64,000 bases of DNA from Periplaneta americana (Eukaryota; Arthropoda; Insecta; Blattodea; Blattidae), in assembly GCF_040183065.1 (NCBI RefSeq), contig NC_091119.1:62048892-62112891 (forward strand), read 5' to 3'. The notes below the pieces were generated by a model. That model was not told the DNA's origin. It ran no database searches and saw only the letters and a program-made list of their open reading frames with translations. A program made the position numbers and the translations under genes. Shown piece by piece: positions 11,870-22,974 of the stretch (positions are counted from its first letter, which is position 1; every line of letters starts with the position of its first letter).

Positions 11870-12058
11870 ATGTTTAGGAATACCTCTTACTTCCATAATT
11901 TCCCAGAGTTTATCTCTTTTATATTATCAAGTGCCTTCTGATAGTCTATAAACAGTAAATGGAGCTTTTTATTAAATTCTTTGGATTTTTTCATAATTTG
12001 TTTTATTGTGAATATGTTATCAATACATGATCTTCCTTCACGGAATCCTGACTGTTCT
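10488..12058 (-). pseudogene. Non-LTR reverse transcriptase, interrupted by a SINE
   Basis: On the minus strand the order is: a palm segment (EQSGFREGRSC, FIDYQKALDNI, 12058-11866), a SINE (11865-11451), then LGVRQGCSLSPTLFNLYLDEA and the catalytic LLFADDQVILASDEDT (near 11210), the thumb, and a carboxy-terminal region with ETWTLKEKDRSRLQA and FLRSVAGVTRLD (10942-10556). A (GAA)n tail lies near 10490-10515. Frameshifts separate the segments. The upstream end is cut by the pyrimidine-rich satellite at 12058. Removing the SINE and one target duplication joins the palm and YADD-like parts cleanly. Confidence 0.9.
11451..11865 (+). mobile_element. tRNA-derived SINE with 10-bp target duplication
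   Basis: The element is flanked by TTAAATGTTT at 11441-11450 and 11866-11875. Its head carries Pol III-like A-box sequence (TGGCGTCGCGGTCTAAGG) and B-box (GGTTCGAGTCC near 11516-11526). A body of about 240 bp follows, then an (ATT)n tail from about 11789. It sits inside the reverse transcriptase gene on the opposite strand. The long extra arm suggests a class II (Leu/Ser-like) tRNA ancestor, but the source tRNA is not certain. Confidence 0.93.
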
Positions 12059-13335
12059 TCCTATTCTGCCTCTACTTCCTCCTTCATTCTCCCTCTATTC
12101 TCACTCTATTTCCTCTATTCTCCCTCTATTTATTTTTTCTCCCTTATTTCCTCCTCTATTCTCCACCTATTCTCCCTCAATTTCCTGCTCTATTCTTCTA
12201 TTCTCCCTGTATTTCCTCTTCTATTCTCCCTCTATATCCTTCTCTAGTCTCCCTTTATCTCCTTCTCTAATCTCGCTGTTTTTCCTAGTCTATCTCCACT
12301 CTATTTCCTCATTTATCCTCTCTTACTTCCTCCTATGTTCTCTGTCTATATCCTCCCCTATTGTCCCACTATTTTCTCTATTCTACCTCTAATACCTCTT
12401 CTAATCTACGTCTATTTCCTCCTCTATTCTCCTCCTAATTCCTCCTCTATTCTCACACTATTTCTTCCTCTATTCTCCCTCTATTTCCTCCTCAATTCCT
12501 TCTCTGTTTCGTCCTCTATTTACTCCTCTATTCTCTCTCTAGTTCCCCTTTTATTCTCCCTCTATTTCCTCCTCTGTTCTCACTCTTGTTCCTCCAGTGT
12601 GCTCCCTCTATTACCTCCTCCCATCACCCTCTATTTCCTCCTCTATTCTCTCTCCATTTTTCTTCTGCTATTCTTTCTCTATTTCCTTCTCTATTCTCCC
12701 TTTATTTCCTCATCTAATCTCCCTGTATTTTCTCCTCTATTCTACGACTGTTTCCTCATCTATTCTCTTTACTTTCTCATCTATTCTCTCTCTATTTCCT
12801 CCTCTATTCTCCCTGTATTTCCTCTTCTATTCTCCCTCTGTTTTCTCCTCTATTTTACCTCTATTTCCTCTATTCTACGCCTATTTCCTCCTCCATTCCC
12901 CCTCTATTTACTCCTATGATTTCTCTATCTTCTCTATTTTCACACTATCTCCTCCCCTATTTTCCCTCTATCTCTCCTATTTTCTCTCTATTTCATCCTC
13001 TATTCTTTTCTATTTCATCCCTTATTCTCCCTCTATTCTCACCCTATTTCCTCTATTATCCCTCTTTTTACTCTTTTCTCCCTTATTTCCTCATTTATTC
13101 TACATCTGTTGTCGATCTATTTACTACTCGATTCCTCTACTCTCCCTGTATTTCCTTCTCTATTCCCCCCCCCCTAGTTTCCTCATTTATTCTCTCTCTA
13201 TTTCCTCCTCTGTTCTCTCTCTATTTCCTCCCCTATTGTCCCACTATTATCTCTATTCTATCTCCATATCCTTCTCTAATCTACGCCTATTGCCTCCTCT
13301 ATTCTCCCCCTATTTTCTCCCCTATTCTCCCTTTA
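12058..13335 (+). repeat. Pyrimidine-rich satellite, block 1
   Basis: Imperfect tandem copies of a unit close to CTATTTCCTCCTCTATTCTCCCT (period near 23). Nearly all bases are pyrimidines on this strand and stop codons are rare, so long hydrophobic reading frames appear in all three forward frames. They encode permutations of [19 protein letters not shown] and carry no evidence of being genes. Confidence 0.95.
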
Positions 13336-14258
13336 CTTTTTAACTTCGCTATAGAATATGCCATTAGGAAAGTTCAGGATAACAGGCAGGGTTTGGAATT
13401 GAACGGGCTACATCAGCTTCTTGTCTATGCGGATGACGTGAATATGTTAGGAGAAAATACACAAACGGTTAGGGAAAACACGGAAATTTTACTTGAAGCA
13501 AGTAAAGCGATTGGTTTGGAAGTAAATCCCGAAAAGACAAAGTATATGATTATGTCTCGTGACGGGAATATTGTACGAAATGGAAATATAAATATTGGAG
13601 ATTTATCCTTCGAAGAGGTGGAAAAATTCAAATATCTTGGAGCAACAGTAACAAATATAAATGACACTCGGGAGGAAATTAAACGCAGAATAAATATGGG
13701 AAATGCGTGTTATTATTCGGTTGAGAAGCTCTTATCATCCAGTCTGCTCTCCAAAAATCTGAAAGTTAGAATTTATAAAACAGTTATATTACCGGTTCTT
13801 CTATATGGCTGTGAAACTTGGACTCTCACTCTGAGAGAGGAACATAGGTTAAGGGTGGTTGAGAATAAGGTGCTTAGGAAAATATTTGGGGCTAAGCGGG
13901 ATGAAGTTACAGGAGAATGGAGAAAGTTACACAACACAGAACTGCACACATTGTATTCTTCACCTGACATAATTAGGAACTTGAAATCCAGACGTTTGAG
14001 ATGGGCAGGGCATGTAGCACGTATGGGCGAATCCAGAAATGCATATAGAGTGTTAGTTGGGAGACCGGAGGGAAAAAGACCTTTAGGGAGGCCGAGACGT
14101 AGATGGGAGGATAATATTAAAATGGATTTGAGGGAGGTGGGATATGATGATAGAGACTGGCTTAATCTTGCACAGGATAGGGACCGATGGCGGGCTTATG
14201 TGAGGGCGGCAATGAACCTTCGGGTTCCTTAAAAGCCATTTGTAAGTAAGTAAGTAAG
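13336..14258 (+). pseudogene. 5'-truncated non-LTR RT with intact 3' reading frame, family A
   Basis: From about 13336 the frame encodes [15 protein letters not shown], the catalytic [14 protein letters not shown] (13420-13460), the thumb ([15 protein letters not shown]), [26 protein letters not shown] sequence and [18 protein letters not shown]. The stop is at 14230. A (GTAA)n tail lies at 14243-14258. About 300 codons are free of stops, so the insertion is fairly recent. The open frame continues upstream into satellite and reads as a 438-codon fusion, but that extension is an artefact. RT fingers and endonuclease are missing. The same family appears at 1-290. Confidence 0.93.
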
Positions 14259-16566
14259 TATTCTCACCCAAATTCCTCCTCTATTCCTCCTCTGCTCTCC
14301 CTCTATTTCCTCCTCTCATCACTCTCTATTTACTCCTCTATCCTCTCTCTATTTTCTCCCCTATTCCCCCTCTATTTCCTCCACTGTTCTCCCTCTATTT
14401 CCTTCCGTGACCTCCCTAATTCACATCATCTCATCACCCTTTATTTCCTCCTCTATTCTCTCTCCATTACTTCTTCCGCTATTCTCTCTCTATTTCCTCC
14501 TCTATTGTTCCTCTATTTCCTCCTCTATTCTCCCTCTGTTTCCTCAACTATTCTCTCTCTATTTTCTTATCTATTCTCCATCTATTTCCTCCTCTATTCT
14601 CCTTCTATTTTATCCCCTATTCCACCTCTATTTAGTACATTCTACGTCTATTTCCTCCTCCATTCCCCACTATTTACTCCTATAATTTCTATGTATCTCC
14701 TCCATTTTCCTTCTATCTCCTCCTCTATTCTCCCTCTATCTCCTCTATATTCCCTCTATTTCCTCCTCTATTCTACCTCTACTTCCTCCTTTATTCTAAC
14801 TATTCTTACTCTATTTCCTCTATTCTCCCACTAATTATTCTTTTCTCCCTTATTTCCTCTATTCTCTATCTATTCTCCATTTCCTACTATATTCCTCTAT
14901 TCTCCCTGTATTTACACCTCTATTATCCGTCTATTTCCTCCTCTAGTCTCCCTTTCTTTCGTCCTCTAATCTTCCTGTATTTCGTCCCCTATTTCCCCTC
15001 TATTTCCTCCTCTCTTCTTTCTCTCTTTCCTCCCCTTTTTCCCACCAGTTTCTCTATTCTACCCCTATTTCCTCTAATATATGCCTAATTCCTCCTCTAT
15101 TCTCCCCTATTTCCTCCCCCATTCTCACCCTATTTTCTCCTTTATTCTCCCTCTATTTCCTCTTCTAATCTTTCTCTACTTCATCTATTTACTCCTCTAT
15201 TCTCTCTCTATTTCCTCCTTTAATCCCCCATTTCCCTTCTCTGTTCACCCTCTATTTCCTCCTGTATGCTTCCTCTATTTCCTCCTCTCATCACCCTCTA
15301 TTTCCTCCTCTGTTCTCTCTCCATTTCTTCTTCCGATATTCTCTTACTATTTCCCTCTCTATTCTCCCTATATTTCCTCCAATTTTCACACTGTATATCC
15401 TCCTCTATTCTTCCTCTGTTTCCCCATCTATTCTCTCTCTATTTTCTCACCTATTCTCTCTCTCTATTTCGTAATCTATCCTCCGTCTATATCTCCCTCT
15501 ATTTAATCATATATTCTACCTCTATTTCCTCTATTCTACGTCTATTTCCTCCTCTATTCTCCCTCTATTTACTCCTATATTTTCTCTATATCTCCTCCAT
15601 TTTCCTTCTATCTCCTTCCCTATTATCCATCTATCTCCTCTATTCTTCCTCTATTTCCTCCCCTATTCTGCCTCTATTTCCTCCTTTATTATCCCTCTAT
15701 TCTTAACCTATTTCCTCTATTCTCCCTCTATTTACTCTTTTCTCCCTTATTTCCACCTCTATTCTCCAACTATTCACCCTCTATATCCTACTCTATTCCT
15801 CTATTCTCCCTGTATTTCCTCCTCTATTCACCATCTGTTTCCCCATCTATTCCTTCTCTATTTGCTCAGCTATTCTCTCTCTATTTCTTCCTCCATTATC
15901 CCTCTATTTCCTCCTCTATTCTCCCTCTGTGTCCTCATCTATTCTTTCTCAAAATTGCTCACCTATTCTCTCTCTATTTTCTCATCTATTCTCTCTCTAT
16001 TTCTTCCTCTATTCTCCCTTTATTTCCTCCTCCATTTTCACTCTATTTACTCTTATAATTTCTCTGTATTTCCTATATTTTCCCTCTATTTCCTCCTCTA
16101 TTCCCCCTGTATCTCCTCTTTTCTCCCTCAATTTCCTCATCTATTCTGACTCTATTTCCTCCTTTATTCTCCCTCTATTCTTACTCCATTTCCCCTATTC
16201 TCCATCTCTTTTCTCTTTTCTCCTTTATTTCCTCCTCTATTCTGCATATATTCTCCCTCTATTTCCTATTTTATTCATCTAATCTCCCAGTATTTTCTCC
16301 TCTATTTCCCCACTATTTCCTCATTTATTCTCTCTCTATATCCTCCTCTGTTCTCCCTCTATATCGTCCTTTCATCACCCTCTATATCCTACTCTATTCT
16401 CTCTCCATTTTTCTTCCTCTATTCTCTCTCTATTTGCTTCTCTATTCACCCTTTATTTCCTCCTCTATTCTCCCTCTGTTTTCGCATCTATTCTCTCTCT
16501 ATTTTCTCATCTATTTTCTCTCTATTTCTTCCTCTATTCTCCCTCTATTTCCTCCTCTCATCACCC
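14259..16566 (+). repeat. Pyrimidine-rich satellite, block 2
   Basis: The same 23-bp-period satellite and strand bias as block 1 resume directly after the (GTAA)n tail. Local variants such as CTCATCACC and TACTCCTATAATTTCTCTGTATCTCC recur within it, suggesting a longer higher-order period. Confidence 0.95.
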
Positions 16567-16714
16567 GAGTAATGTCAGGAACTGTCAGACATCAAACCAA
16601 TTTAGGAATAGGTTAACGAGATATTTTTCTAACAATTCTTGTTAACAATAATAGCTCTTTCAGGTTTCTCAATGTTTAATGGTTATATATATCACAGATC
16701 AATATCTAAATTAT

Positions 16715-16773
<59 letters not shown>

Positions 16774-16999
16774 TATTATTATTATTATTATTATTATTAC
16801 AACTATTTCTTACCAATGTTTATTATTATTGTCACACTAACATTAGTTATCCAATTTTTGATTATTTACTTTCATGTTGCTTTATGATCTAGATGCTAAT
16901 GAAATAACTATGTAAGCAAATGTATTTAATTAGAATTAGAGTCTGGCTGGGCGGAAGAGAAGGCGTACTGGCCTTAGCTCTGCCAGATTAAATAAATAA

Positions 17000-17054
<55 letters not shown>

Positions 17055-17060
17055 GTATTA
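16567..17060 (+). mobile_element. 5'-truncated non-LTR 3' end, family B
   Basis: This matches 35894-36390. It keeps only the last few codons of ORF2 (near 16567-16615), the 3' untranslated region, two (ATT)n tracts (16723-16800 and 17000-17055) and the 3' terminal hairpin region CTGGCTGGGCGGAAGAG at 16943-16959. It is inserted in the satellite in the forward orientation. Its high similarity to the copy at 35-36 kb implies a recent family. Confidence 0.9.
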
Positions 17061-18905
17061 TTTTCTCCTCTATTCTTTCTCCATTTTTTCTTCCGCTATT
17101 CTCTTTCTATTTCCTTCTCTAAATTCCCTATATTTCCTCCTCTTTTCTCCCTGTACATCCTTCTCTATTCTTCCTCTGTTTCCTCACCTATTCTCTCTCT
17201 ATTTTCTCACCTATTCTCTCTCTATTTCCTAATCTATCCTCACTCTATTTCTCCCTCTATTTAATCATCTATTCTAGCTCTATTTCCTCTATTCTACGTC
17301 TATTTCCTCCTCTATTCTCCCTCTATTTACTAATATATTTTCTCTGTATCTCCTCCATCTTCCCCCTTTCTCCTTCCCTACTCTTCCTCTATCTCCTCTA
17401 TTCTTCCTCTATTCTGCCTCTAATTCCTCCTTTATTCTCCCTCTCTTCTTAATCTATTTCCCCTATTCTCCCTCTATTTACTCTTTTCTCTCTTATTTCC
17501 TTCTCTATTCTCCAACTACTCACCCTCTATATCCTACTCTATACCTCCATTCTCCCTGTATTTCCTCCTCTACTCTCCCTCTGTTTCTTCATCTATTCTT
17601 TCTCTATTTCCTCACCTATTCTCTCTCTATTTCCTCCTCTATTCTCCTCCCATTTCCTCCTCTATTCTTCCTGTATTTCTTCCTCTATTTTCCCTCTGAC
17701 CTCATCTATTCTTTCTCTATTTCATCACTTATTCTCTCTCTATTTACTCCTCTGTTCTCTCTCTATTTCCTCCCCTATTCTCCCACTATTTTCTCTATTG
17801 TACCTCAATTTCGTCCCCTAATCTACGCCTATTTCTTTCTCTACTCTATCCCTTTCTCCGCCTCTAATTTCACCCTATTTGCTTCTCCATTTTCCCTCCA
17901 TTTACTCCTCCATACTTAGTCTAATTCGTTCCCTATTTACTCCTCTATTCTCTCTATTTTCTTATCTATTCTCCCTCTATTTCCTCCTCTGTTCTCCCTC
18001 TATATCCTCCTCTCATCGCCTTCTATATCCTCCTCATTTCTCTCTCCATTTTTCTTCCGCTATTCTCCCTCTATTTGCTTCTCTATTCTCCATTTATTTC
18101 TTCCTCTATTCTCTCTGTACTTCCTCCTCTATTCTCCTTCTGTTTTCTCGTCTATTCTCTCTCTATTTTCTCATTTTCTCACTCTATTTCCTCCTCTATT
18201 CTCCCCTCTATTTCTTCCTCTACTCTCCCTCTTTTTTCTCCTTTATTCTACCTCTATTTCCCTATGTTCTGCGTCTATTTACTGCTCCATTCTCCCTCTA
18301 TATACTCCCATAATTTCTCTGTATCTCCTCCATTTTCCCCCTTTCTCCTTCCCTACTCTCCCCCTATTTCCTCCTCTATTCTGCCTCTATTTCCTCCTTT
18401 GTTCTCACTCTCTTCTTAAACTATTTCCTCTATTCTCCCTCTATTTACTCTTTTCTCCCTTATTTCCTCCTCTATTCTCCAACTACTCACCCTGTATATC
18501 CTACTCTATTCCTCTATTCTCCCTCTGTTTTCTCATCTATTCTTTCTCTATTTGCTCACGTATTCTCTCTCTATTTCCTTCTCTATTCTCCCTCTATTTC
18601 CTCCTCTATTTTCCTTTTATTTCCTCCTCTATTCTCCCTCTGTATCTTCATCTATTCATTCTCTATTTTCTCACCTATTCTCTCTATTTCCTCCTCTATT
18701 CTTTCTCTATTTCCTCCTCCATTTCCCCTATACTTACTCCTATAATTTCTCTCTATTTCCTCTATTCTCTCTCCATATTTTTTTCAGCTATTCTCTCTCT
18801 ATTTCCTTCTGTATTCTCCCTCTATTTCCTCCTCTATTCTTCCTCTTTTTCCTCATCTATTCTCTATTTTCTCATATATTCTCTATTTTCTCATCTATTC
18901 TCTGT
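17061..18905 (+). repeat. Pyrimidine-rich satellite, block 3
   Basis: Continuation of the 23-bp-period pyrimidine-rich satellite in the same orientation. It ends where retrotransposon coding sequence begins near 18906. Confidence 0.95.
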
Positions 18906-19066
18906 CTATACGTAGAATACTCGCTTCAGTGTCCTAAACGGATATCCAAGATAATATCTTTCAGGGACATGAATAACATTGACGAAACTAAACTTACAGC
19001 TGACGCTTTAGAAAAGCCTTGGAATTATATTTGGAACTTACATACCGTTGACGAGAAAGTGGAACG
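18906..19066 (+). pseudogene. Non-LTR ORF2 endonuclease-RT linker fragment
   Basis: The frame encodes ISFRDMNNIDETKLTADALE followed by KPWNYIWNLHTVDEKVERF-like sequence. This resembles the linker between endonuclease and RT in CR1/Jockey-type elements ('FRD...L..D....PW..V.....VDEKV..FN'). It is plausibly the 5' end of the same copy that resumes at 22975, but roughly 100-150 codons expected between the two pieces are absent. Confidence 0.6.
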
Positions 19067-19098
19067 ATGAAAGAGTAATGGAACGGAGAAAAATTCTC

Positions 19099-19169
19099 TC
19101 CGGCGCCGAGATTTGAACCCGGGTTTTCAGCTGTACGTGCTGATGCTTTATCCACTAAGCCACACCGGA
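19099..19169 (-). ncRNA. tRNA-like unit 1
   Basis: On the minus strand 71 bases fold as a cloverleaf: acceptor TCCGGTG/CGCCGGA, D stem GCTT/AAGC, a 5-bp anticodon stem TCAGC/GCTGA, T stem CCGGG with loop TTCAAAT. The presumed anticodon is GTA (Tyr). Compared with the other four units it has ACGTACA in the anticodon loop and one change in the T stem. Base 33 is C where true tRNAs have U, and eukaryotic Tyr tRNAs normally carry an intron, so this is probably a tRNA-derived repeat and not a working tRNA. Confidence 0.75.
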
Positions 19170-19185
19170 TACAACTCCGACGCCG

Positions 19186-21315
19186 CACAGTGTGTAATTT
19201 CAAGCAGCTAGCCGGCCAAAAATCAATTTTCACACCCTATCTTTAATGCTAAATTCTTATATAGACGTGTTTATAACACTCCAAAGTATACTATCCAAGT
19301 GTAGACAGATGCTTACATCTGTTAGGGGACACTCACAACAGAGCGAAAGTTGCATGTCTGCGATAAGATCATTTACGCTGCAGAGGCGGGCGCGAAGTAT
19401 GTGTTTGGATGGTGCAAAGTGGTAAAGTTAATACAGTATTTTTTCTAATACAGAGTGTGGATATATTATAAGAAGGTATATACTTACATATAAGCTAATT
19501 TTCGTGACAAAAATTATTATCTTATTGTCTAGAATAAGTGTCTGGATAAACATGTGCAAAGAGTTTGAGTTTTACCTTATTATATATTTCGAGTTGACTT
19601 TTAAAAGGTGTAGCCCTCTATCACCTCGATAAAATGTTGTAGAGATATTCATTATACTTTTCTGAATACGACGTCGTGATTTTTTTCTGCAAACAGGTGC
19701 AGACAGAAAAACTATTAATTATTTTTCAGACACCATGTGCTCAGTAATCCGGAGAGCTGTTTTCCACATGTGGAACAAGAGCGAGAGAAAAGTGAAATTC
19801 TCAAATATAATTGAACATTTTGGTCTCAAAGATTACTCTGAAGACATTTTACAGTCAATAAAAAATGAATTTAATTTCTATGCTCGAAAATTCGATTACG
19901 GTGGGAAAAATACAGCAGAAATGAGAAAAATGTCTTAAAATATAATGCACTATGTTTCAACCAAGATGCAAAGTCTGAAAATAAAATATATAAAACTTTG
20001 CCATCTACTACAAAACAATTCCAATTTGATTCTGCCAGTACAAGCATTCGAGGACGTCCACGTAACTTTTCGGAGACTGAGCGAAAGATCAAAACGGAAA
20101 GAAAACTAGTCCACATTTTAAAGAAAGATCGCCAGAAGAAAAGCTTTCTGTTGCCCATATGAATTTCAGAACTTCTAGGAAAACAGATGCGGCGAATATT
20201 GTAGGAGAGCTTTCACTTGCATTACTTCAACGTGTGACAAAATGGAAAAAAAAAATCGTAAAAATTGATTTTGCAGGAACGACTAACAATATTGTCACCT
20301 AATAAGGATCTCGCTTTGATTACTGATTTACAGTTGACCTCAAAGCAATATAAAGAATTAAGGGAAATACAGAATCTTGTAACAGTTAATTTATATCCAC
20401 CGTTTTATTTTTGCAAAACATTGAAGATAGGATAGGTTCAGGCATGTTGACATGATAAAACAAATCAGTTGCAATAAAAACGATGCAAGTACCGCAAGAA
20501 TATTTTTCAGGGAGGTTTCCACTTTTGCATATATACGGGAATAGATGGAAATCTAATAAGTCGTTTACACATAATATATCAGAAACCTTTTTCTTGCGGT
20601 TTTGCAATACTGATGAACGGACACTTGACATGTATGCAAGGGAGACAAGGGAATTATATTTATGCTTGCACAAATAGTATTACATGCCTACAATCCTTCA
20701 CAAACTCTTGGCTCATGGACAGAAGGTCACAGGACACTATTATACTTACTGGCAAACTACCTGAGGAAGGCCAGGAAACGAGGAACAAATACTATAGACT
20801 TTTCAGAGAAGTCTTCGCAAGAAAAACATAAAAAAAGACACAAATACCGATCTTTTACTCAGGCTACTTATTTCTTTGGACCCTTACATCACCAGCTTAA
20901 AGAAATTAAGAAGAGGAAATCGCGGTCGATTTCAATAGTAGTGCTGCAGTTGTCTCCGAGCCTCCATTAGTCGGTGCTGTCAAAGGAGAGACTAGCAGCG
21001 AGGATGGGGATGTATCTGACGTCCGAACGAGTAAGATATGTAGCAATATTCCTTCGCCTTACGCTTTCAATTTTGAGTGCATTCCACATTATGAACATTA
21101 ATTCCACATTAATTAATTTTTTTTTCACTCGAATCGATTTTTTTACAATATTACTATTTTTATTTTCAGTAAAAATAGTTGCTATTTTCATTTTCATTAT
21201 TAAAAACTTATCCACTTCAATAATTGAAGGTACATACTAAACTTTATGAAAATTGAACGATTAGTTTTCGAGAAATGATTTTTGGTCGGCTAGACTCGCT
21301 CAATTACACACTGTG
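19186..21315 (+). mobile_element. Transib (RAG1-type) DNA transposon, 2130 bp
   Basis: Both ends begin with CACAGTGTGTAATT read inward. Its first seven bases, CACAGTG, equal the heptamer of V(D)J recombination signals and the known Transib terminus. The element is flanked by CGCCG at 19181-19185 and 21316-21320, a GC-rich 5-bp duplication of the type Transib makes. Terminal similarity extends about 45 bases, through TAGCCGGCCAAAAATCA on the left and its counterpart on the right. The interior encodes a decayed Transib transposase. It lies inside one unit of the tRNA-like array. Confidence 0.92.
19735..20935 (+). pseudogene. Transib transposase remnant
   Basis: Pieces in shifting frames follow the order of Transib/RAG1-core transposases. 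An N-terminal frame lies at 19735-19938. Then come GRPRNFSETERKIK (near 20055-20095), MNFRTSRKTDAANIVGELS (near 20160-20215), LSPNKDLALITDLQLTSKQY (near 20290-20350), a middle region, and a carboxy-terminal block near LPEEGQETRNKYYRLFREVF (20750-20815) with a following LLISLDPYITSLK-like end (near 20860-20900). At least three frame changes and several stops make it non-functional. Acidic catalytic residues could not be assigned with confidence. Confidence 0.85.
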
Positions 21316-21615
21316 CGCCGGTTAGAATCGTCTCAGATTAAGCTCCAACTCTTGGGTTCCCTCTAGTGGCCGCCCTCTGCACTACGTCATAGATGTCTAT
21401 GAACGCAGGACCGAAGTCCACACATGTGCTGAGGTGCACTCGATATGAGTGACTAGTTGGCCGGGATCCGACGGAATAAGCGCCGTCTTAAATCACGAAG
21501 TGATTTACGCATATCATGTATATTATTTTAATGTACCGAAGTACATATGATATTTCCATGCACATATTCTGCGTCATCATACGATGAAAGAGTAATGGAA
21601 CGGAGAAAAATTCTC

Positions 21616-21686
21616 TCCGGCGCCGGGATTTGAACCCGGGTTTTCAGCTCTACGTGCTGATGCTTTATCCACTAAGCCACACCGGA
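21616..21686 (-). ncRNA. tRNA-like unit 2
   Basis: Perfectly paired 71-base cloverleaf on the minus strand with anticodon loop ACGTAGA (GTA at 34-36, C at 33). A-box TGGCTTAGTGGATAAAGC and B-box GGTTCAAATCC are both present. A Pol III-type TTTTT lies a few bases past the 3' end, within a short hairpin GGAGA..TCTCC. Confidence 0.8.
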
Positions 21687-21997
21687 TACAACTCCGACGC
21701 CGGTTAGAATCGTCTCAGATTAAGCTCCAACTCTTGGGTTCCCTCTAGTGGCCGCCCTCTGCACTACGTCATAGATGTCTATGAACGCAGGACCGAAGTC
21801 CACACATGTGCTGAGGTGCACTCGATATGAGTGACTAGTTGGCCGGGATCCGACGGAATAAGCGCCGTCTTAAATCTCGAAGTGATTTACGTATATCATG
21901 TATATTATTTTAATGTATCGAAGTACATATGATATTTCCATGCAGATATTCTGCGTCATCATACGATGAAAGAGTAATGGAACGGAGAAAAATTCTC

Positions 21998-22068
21998 TCC
22001 GGCGCCGGGATTTGAACCCGGGTTTTCAGCTCTACGTGCTGATGCTTTATCCACTAAGCCACACCGGA
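21998..22068 (-). ncRNA. tRNA-like unit 3
   Basis: Identical to unit 2 across the cloverleaf and terminator tract, exactly 382 bases further on. Confidence 0.8.
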
Positions 22069-22379
22069 TACAACTCCGACGCCGGTTAGAATCGTCTCAG
22101 ATTAAGCTCCAACTCTTGGGTTCCCTCTAGTGGCCGCCCTCTGCACTACGTCATAGATGTCTATGAACGTAGGACCGAAGTCCACACATGTGCTGAGGTG
22201 CACTCGATATGAGTGACTAGTTGGCCGGGATCCGACGGAATAAGCGCCGTCTTAAATCACGAAGTGATTTACGCATATCATGTATATTATTTTAATGTAC
22301 CGAAGTACATATGATATTTCCATGCAGATATTCTGCGTCATCATATGATGAAAGAGTAATGGAACGGAGAAAAATTCTC

Positions 22380-22450
22380 TCCGGCGCCGGGATTTGAACC
22401 CGGGTTTTCAGCTCTACGTGCTGATGCTTTATCCACTAAGCCACACCGGA
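22380..22450 (-). ncRNA. tRNA-like unit 4
   Basis: Identical cloverleaf to unit 2. Differences from its neighbours lie only in the spacer (for example ATATGATG in place of ATACGATG just before it). Confidence 0.8.
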
Positions 22451-22761
22451 TACAACTCCGACGCCGGTTAGAATCGTCTCAGATTAAGCTCCAACTCTTG
22501 GGTTCCCTCTAGTGGCCGCCCTCTGCACTACGTCATAGATGTCTATGAACGTAGGACCGAAGTCCACACATGTGCTGAGGTGCACTCGATATGAGTGACT
22601 AGTTGGCCGGGATCCGACGGAATAAGCGCCGTCTTAAATCACGAAGTGATTTACGCATATCATGTATATTATTTTAATGTACCGAAGTACATATGATATT
22701 TCCATGCAGATATTCTGCGTCATCATACGATGAAAGAGTAATGGAACGGAGAAAAATTCTC

Positions 22762-22832
22762 TCCGGCGCCGGGATTTGAACCCGGGTTTTCAGCTCTACG
22801 TGCTGATGCTTTATCCACTAAGCCACACCGGA
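22762..22832 (-). ncRNA. tRNA-like unit 5
   Basis: Identical cloverleaf to unit 2. The adjacent spacer differs by one base (ACTGCGACG in place of ACTCCGACG). It is the last complete tRNA-like copy before the array breaks off at 22974. Confidence 0.8.
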
Positions 22833-22974
22833 TACAACTGCGACGCCGGTTAGAATCGTCTCAGATTAAGCTCCAACTCTTGGGTTCCCTCTAGTGGCCG
22901 CCCTCTGCACTACGTCATAGATGTCTATGAACGCAGGACCGAAGTCCACACATGTGCTGAGGTGCACTCGATCT

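Larger units (their letters stand above)
19067..22974 (-). repeat. 382-bp tandem array carrying tRNA-like units (split by a Transib element)
   Basis: Successive copies of GTTAGAATCGTCTCAG start at 21321, 21703, 22085, 22467 and 22849: exactly 382 bases apart. A further partial unit lies at 19067-19185, separated by the Transib insertion. Removing that insertion and one copy of its target duplication restores the 382 spacing. Total about 4.6 units, almost identical in sequence. Each full unit holds one tRNA-like sequence on the minus strand, followed by a TTTTT tract. Confidence 0.95.

Noticed and set aside
12058..18905. Many long hydrophobic reading frames rich in Ser, Leu, Phe, Tyr and Pro, looking like membrane proteins
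   Set aside because: They occur in all three forward frames of a pyrimidine-rich tandem repeat that lacks stop codons. The period (about 23) is not a multiple of three, so every frame encodes the same rotated peptide.
20386..21240. Several overlapping frames on both strands between 20386 and 21240
   Set aside because: They are shadows or broken pieces of the Transib transposase remnant and its 3' flank.
19099..22832. Genuine tRNA-Tyr gene cluster
   Set aside because: Base 33 is C and not U in every copy, no intron is present, and the units lie in a satellite-like array; called tRNA-like instead.
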